This document shows, piece by piece, positions 62,748 to 64,000 of a stretch of 64,000 nt of DNA. The notes below the pieces were generated by a model. The model was not told where the DNA came from. It did not search any database and saw nothing but the letters and a program-made list of their open reading frames with translations. This DNA comes from Pedobacter sp. L105 (GTDB lineage Bacteria; Bacteroidota; Bacteroidia; Sphingobacteriales; Sphingobacteriaceae), in assembly GCF_009765875.1 (NCBI RefSeq), contig NZ_LMUP01000009.1, positions 185,922-249,921 on the forward strand, given 5' to 3'. The position numbers and the translations under genes are program-made. Numbering within the stretch: position 1 is the first letter of the stretch; each line of letters opens with the position of its first letter.

Positions 62748-62786
62748 ATACAAAAAAAAGCTACCCTTGGGTGGCTTTTTTTGTAT
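62748..62786 (+). terminator. Intrinsic terminator
   Basis: ATACAAAAAAAAGCTACCC and GGTGGCTTTTTTTGTAT flank a 3-nt loop, with a long T-run in the second arm. Stem of about 17 bp. Confidence 0.92.
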
Positions 62787-63144
62787 AAGAGCAAATCGTT
62801 ATTCCCTGTTTTAAAGGATAGGTCAGAGTCTATAATCACGGGATGCAGATTTTATATGATTGGCTCCAAAAATACAGAATCCTTCATTCCTAAATTATTT
62901 AATATTTATAAAAATTCTTTATTTAGATTATAATTTTAATTAAATATAAAATATGTTTTGTTTTTAGGTGATAATTAGAGATTGTTCGTATATTTGTATT
63001 GTAGTTCTTAAAGTTAAGAGATTAATAGCTACTGATTATGATTTGGTAATTTATCAAAGAAACTTTGCAAAAGTAGACCTGAGAAGCTAAAAACGCGCAA
63101 AGTTACGGATGATAAAATGCCCAATTTCTTTACCTTTGCGGTAG
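62787..63144. other. Intergenic region with divergent promoter boxes
   Basis: This 358-bp stretch holds no gene. TAACTTTG (minus strand, 63098-63105) and TACCTTTG (plus strand, 63131-63138) are both TAnnTTTG matches. The plus-strand one starts the RNA candidate at 63145; the minus-strand one has no gene to drive. Confidence 0.5.
63131..63138 (+). promoter_or_regulatory. -7 promoter box
   Basis: TACCTTTG followed by CGG matches the strongest Bacteroidota -7 consensus. The expected start at about 63145 coincides with the first paired base of the RNA candidate. No clear -33 TTTG is present. Confidence 0.6.
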
Positions 63145-63250
63145 GGATATGGGCGTTCTCCGTATTGCGCGTTTGAGAGGATTCGTCCTCTTCCCATCTC
63201 AGGGGGTACTTTTGCGTACGGGGAGCGGCCATATTTTTTTTTTGCTCCCC
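63145..63250 (+). ncRNA. Predicted structured RNA / transcription attenuator
   Basis: The 5' segment 63147-63164 pairs with 63217-63234 over 18 positions with one G-G mismatch and two G-U pairs. Ten U follow (63234-63243), so the long stem looks like an intrinsic terminator. Inside it AGAGGA-UUCG-UCCUCU (63176-63191) forms a stable tetraloop hairpin that competes with UGAGA/UCUCA (63174-63178 with 63197-63201). GGGGAGC (63220-63226), part of the 3' terminator arm, can alternatively pair with GCUCCCC (63244-63250) beyond the U-run and would then abolish termination. That is the design of a riboswitch or attenuator. I recognise no known class; it is not SRP or 6S RNA (their motifs are absent). 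Confidence 0.6.
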
Positions 63251-63289
63251 TTACAAGTTTCCTTGTTCAATGCCTTAAAACGTAAAGCA

Positions 63290-63433
63290 ATGGAAAATCG
63301 AAATAACAGAATATTCGTCTTTAATAAAGCAGTGAATGCCCAGAAGCATTTTACAGGTCATCAAACTGTGCTGTTTGGTTCTTCGACTGCCATTAAAAAC
63401 AAGTCTGCAAAATCTTTCAAGCCACCCAGCTGA
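63290..63433 (+). CDS. Small hypothetical protein
   Basis: The 47-residue frame starts at ATG 63290, 40 nt after the alternative hairpin of the structured RNA, and reads MENRNNRIFVFNKAVNAQKH to SAKSFKPPS. It is basic, with no membrane helix. It could be a leader peptide or the first gene controlled by the attenuator. No family recognised; GTAAAGCAATG gives no clear ribosome site. Confidence 0.35.
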   Translation: MENRNNRIFVFNKAVNAQKHFTGHQTVLFGSSTAIKNKSAKSFKPPS

Positions 63434-63770
63434 ACTTTCACCTTTTAACCTAATTTTTTAATAGCCAATAATTCACAAACAAGGATTTAATCCTAAAGGC
63501 CTTCCTATGTCTAAAATGTCGTTGAGGAAATAGGAGAGGGATAACCAGCCCTTACTCTGGTAAACTAAATATGTACCGCAATGCGAATTAACCAGATCCA
63601 TTCATTTAAAAACATCATCAGGCCTCCGGACTGAAGATGAATGCACTAGCGGCCGGGCAATTTAGGTTGGTTACTGGTAATACGTGCCGGCCGCTGTGCA
63701 TTTTATTAACCGCTTATTCTACCTATAATTCCTCCTAATACATCATTTAAATTTTTAGCATCATCAAAAA
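63434..63770. other. Intergenic region with terminator
   Basis: This 337-bp gap has no gene. It holds a long hairpin at 63641-63701 and, before that, short inverted repeats (AGGATTTAATCCT) that may be part of another RNA. Confidence 0.5.
63641..63701 (+). terminator. Long hairpin terminator
   Basis: The segments 63641-63659 (ATGCACTAGCGGCCGGGCA) and 63685-63701 (TGCCGGCCGCTGTGCAT) pair over 17 bp with two one-base bulges, followed by TTTTATT. It ends the transcript that starts at the 63131 promoter, or a separate RNA. Confidence 0.75.
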
Positions 63771-64000
63771 ATGAAAGCAAAAAACCGCTTTATGGGCATG
63801 TTATGCCAAAAAATATCGTCTATGAATGGGGTATTAGCTTTCCTCATTCTATTGAGTAATTCTTGTTTAAACCGCCCGGCAATGGCAGAATCGATAAATG
63901 CTGCAAAGCTCATTACCATAGCTACCCCTTTACATCAATCTGCTAAAAGGTTTATGTATAATTCTGAAAATGAACCACAAAATATTAACCCTAAAAAAAT
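63771..64000 (+). CDS. Hypothetical lipoprotein (partial, C-terminus outside window)
   Basis: The frame opens with ATG at 63771 (MKAKNRFMGMLCQKISSMNG) and remains open to the right edge (76 residues). The hydrophobic segment VLAFLILLSNSC ends in a lipobox-like LSNSC at residue 34, so the product is probably an exported lipoprotein. The mature start is RPAMAESINAAKLITIATPLH. Too little is present for a family call. Confidence 0.6.
   Translation, partial: MKAKNRFMGMLCQKISSMNGVLAFLILLSNSCLNRPAMAESINAAKLITIATPLHQSAKRFMYNSENEPQNINPKK

Noticed and set aside
63029..63232. 67-codon minus-strand open frame across the structured RNA
   Set aside because: It is the complement of the stem-loop RNA region and has no protein-like pattern.
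63145..63250. SRP (4.5S) or 6S RNA as identity of the structured RNA
   Set aside because: The conserved SRP loop (GUCAGG...GGAAGCAG) is absent, and the RNA is too short for 6S.

Overview
The window is chromosomal DNA of a Bacteroidota bacterium, most likely Sphingobacteriaceae (Pedobacter or a relative). The grounds are promoters of the TTTG-N(18-20)-TAnnTTTG type, families typical of that group (DUF6799, GH95, DUF4143 ATPase, PA2169 four-helix proteins, phytochrome plus CheB/CheR/PAS kinase) and AT-rich intergenic DNA. I see no rRNA, tRNA, CRISPR array or insertion sequence. The genus is an inference.

Layout. 1-5.7 kb: a DUF6875/YbaK pair, then a stand-alone A-T-TE non-ribosomal peptide synthetase coupled to a glycosyltransferase, then two small stress-type proteins. 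5.8-13.1 kb: MFS transporter with Crp-type regulator, an SDR/AraC operon, the deletion scar of a second SDR/AraC operon, another SDR and a GH15 enzyme. 13.3-23.1 kb: five soluble histidine kinases, two single-domain response regulators and an ECF sigma factor. 23.2-33.0 kb: a tandem pair of related membrane proteins, an unknown six-hairpin-like protein, a Met-rich secreted protein, a GH95 fucosidase and an AsmA-like protein. 33.1-39.5 kb: a bacteriophytochrome photosensory protein translationally coupled to a 1614-residue CheB/CheR/PAS/histidine-kinase protein. 39.9-45.2 kb: AraC regulator, alpha/beta hydrolase, zinc alcohol dehydrogenase, beta-barrel protein and a YedK/HMCES-like protein. 45.4-53 kb: an AAA/DUF4143 ATPase behind a perfect 43-bp palindrome, two stretches of gene debris, an esterase, an AraC regulator, and a beta-propeller lipoprotein divergent from a membrane-tethered winged-helix regulator. 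53.4-64 kb: molybdopterin oxidoreductase with cytochrome b, small secreted and membrane proteins, a YihY-like protein, a repeat protein, a FAD/DUF1543/HD operon, a flavodoxin-like reductase, a second PA2169 protein, and a strongly folded RNA candidate near 63.2 kb.

The dominant theme is sensing and stress response. The kinase block and the phytochrome operon have several input domains (PAS, GAF, PHY, CheB/CheR-like) but no response regulator with an output domain, so signals probably pass through the small receivers to targets outside the window.

The most unusual items are the split phytochrome/CheB-CheR kinase operon; the predicted RNA at 63145-63250, whose terminator-like stem competes with a second hairpin; the gene debris at 46.7-47.4 kb and 49.9-50.35 kb; and the condensation-free A-T-TE synthetase with its glycosyltransferase.
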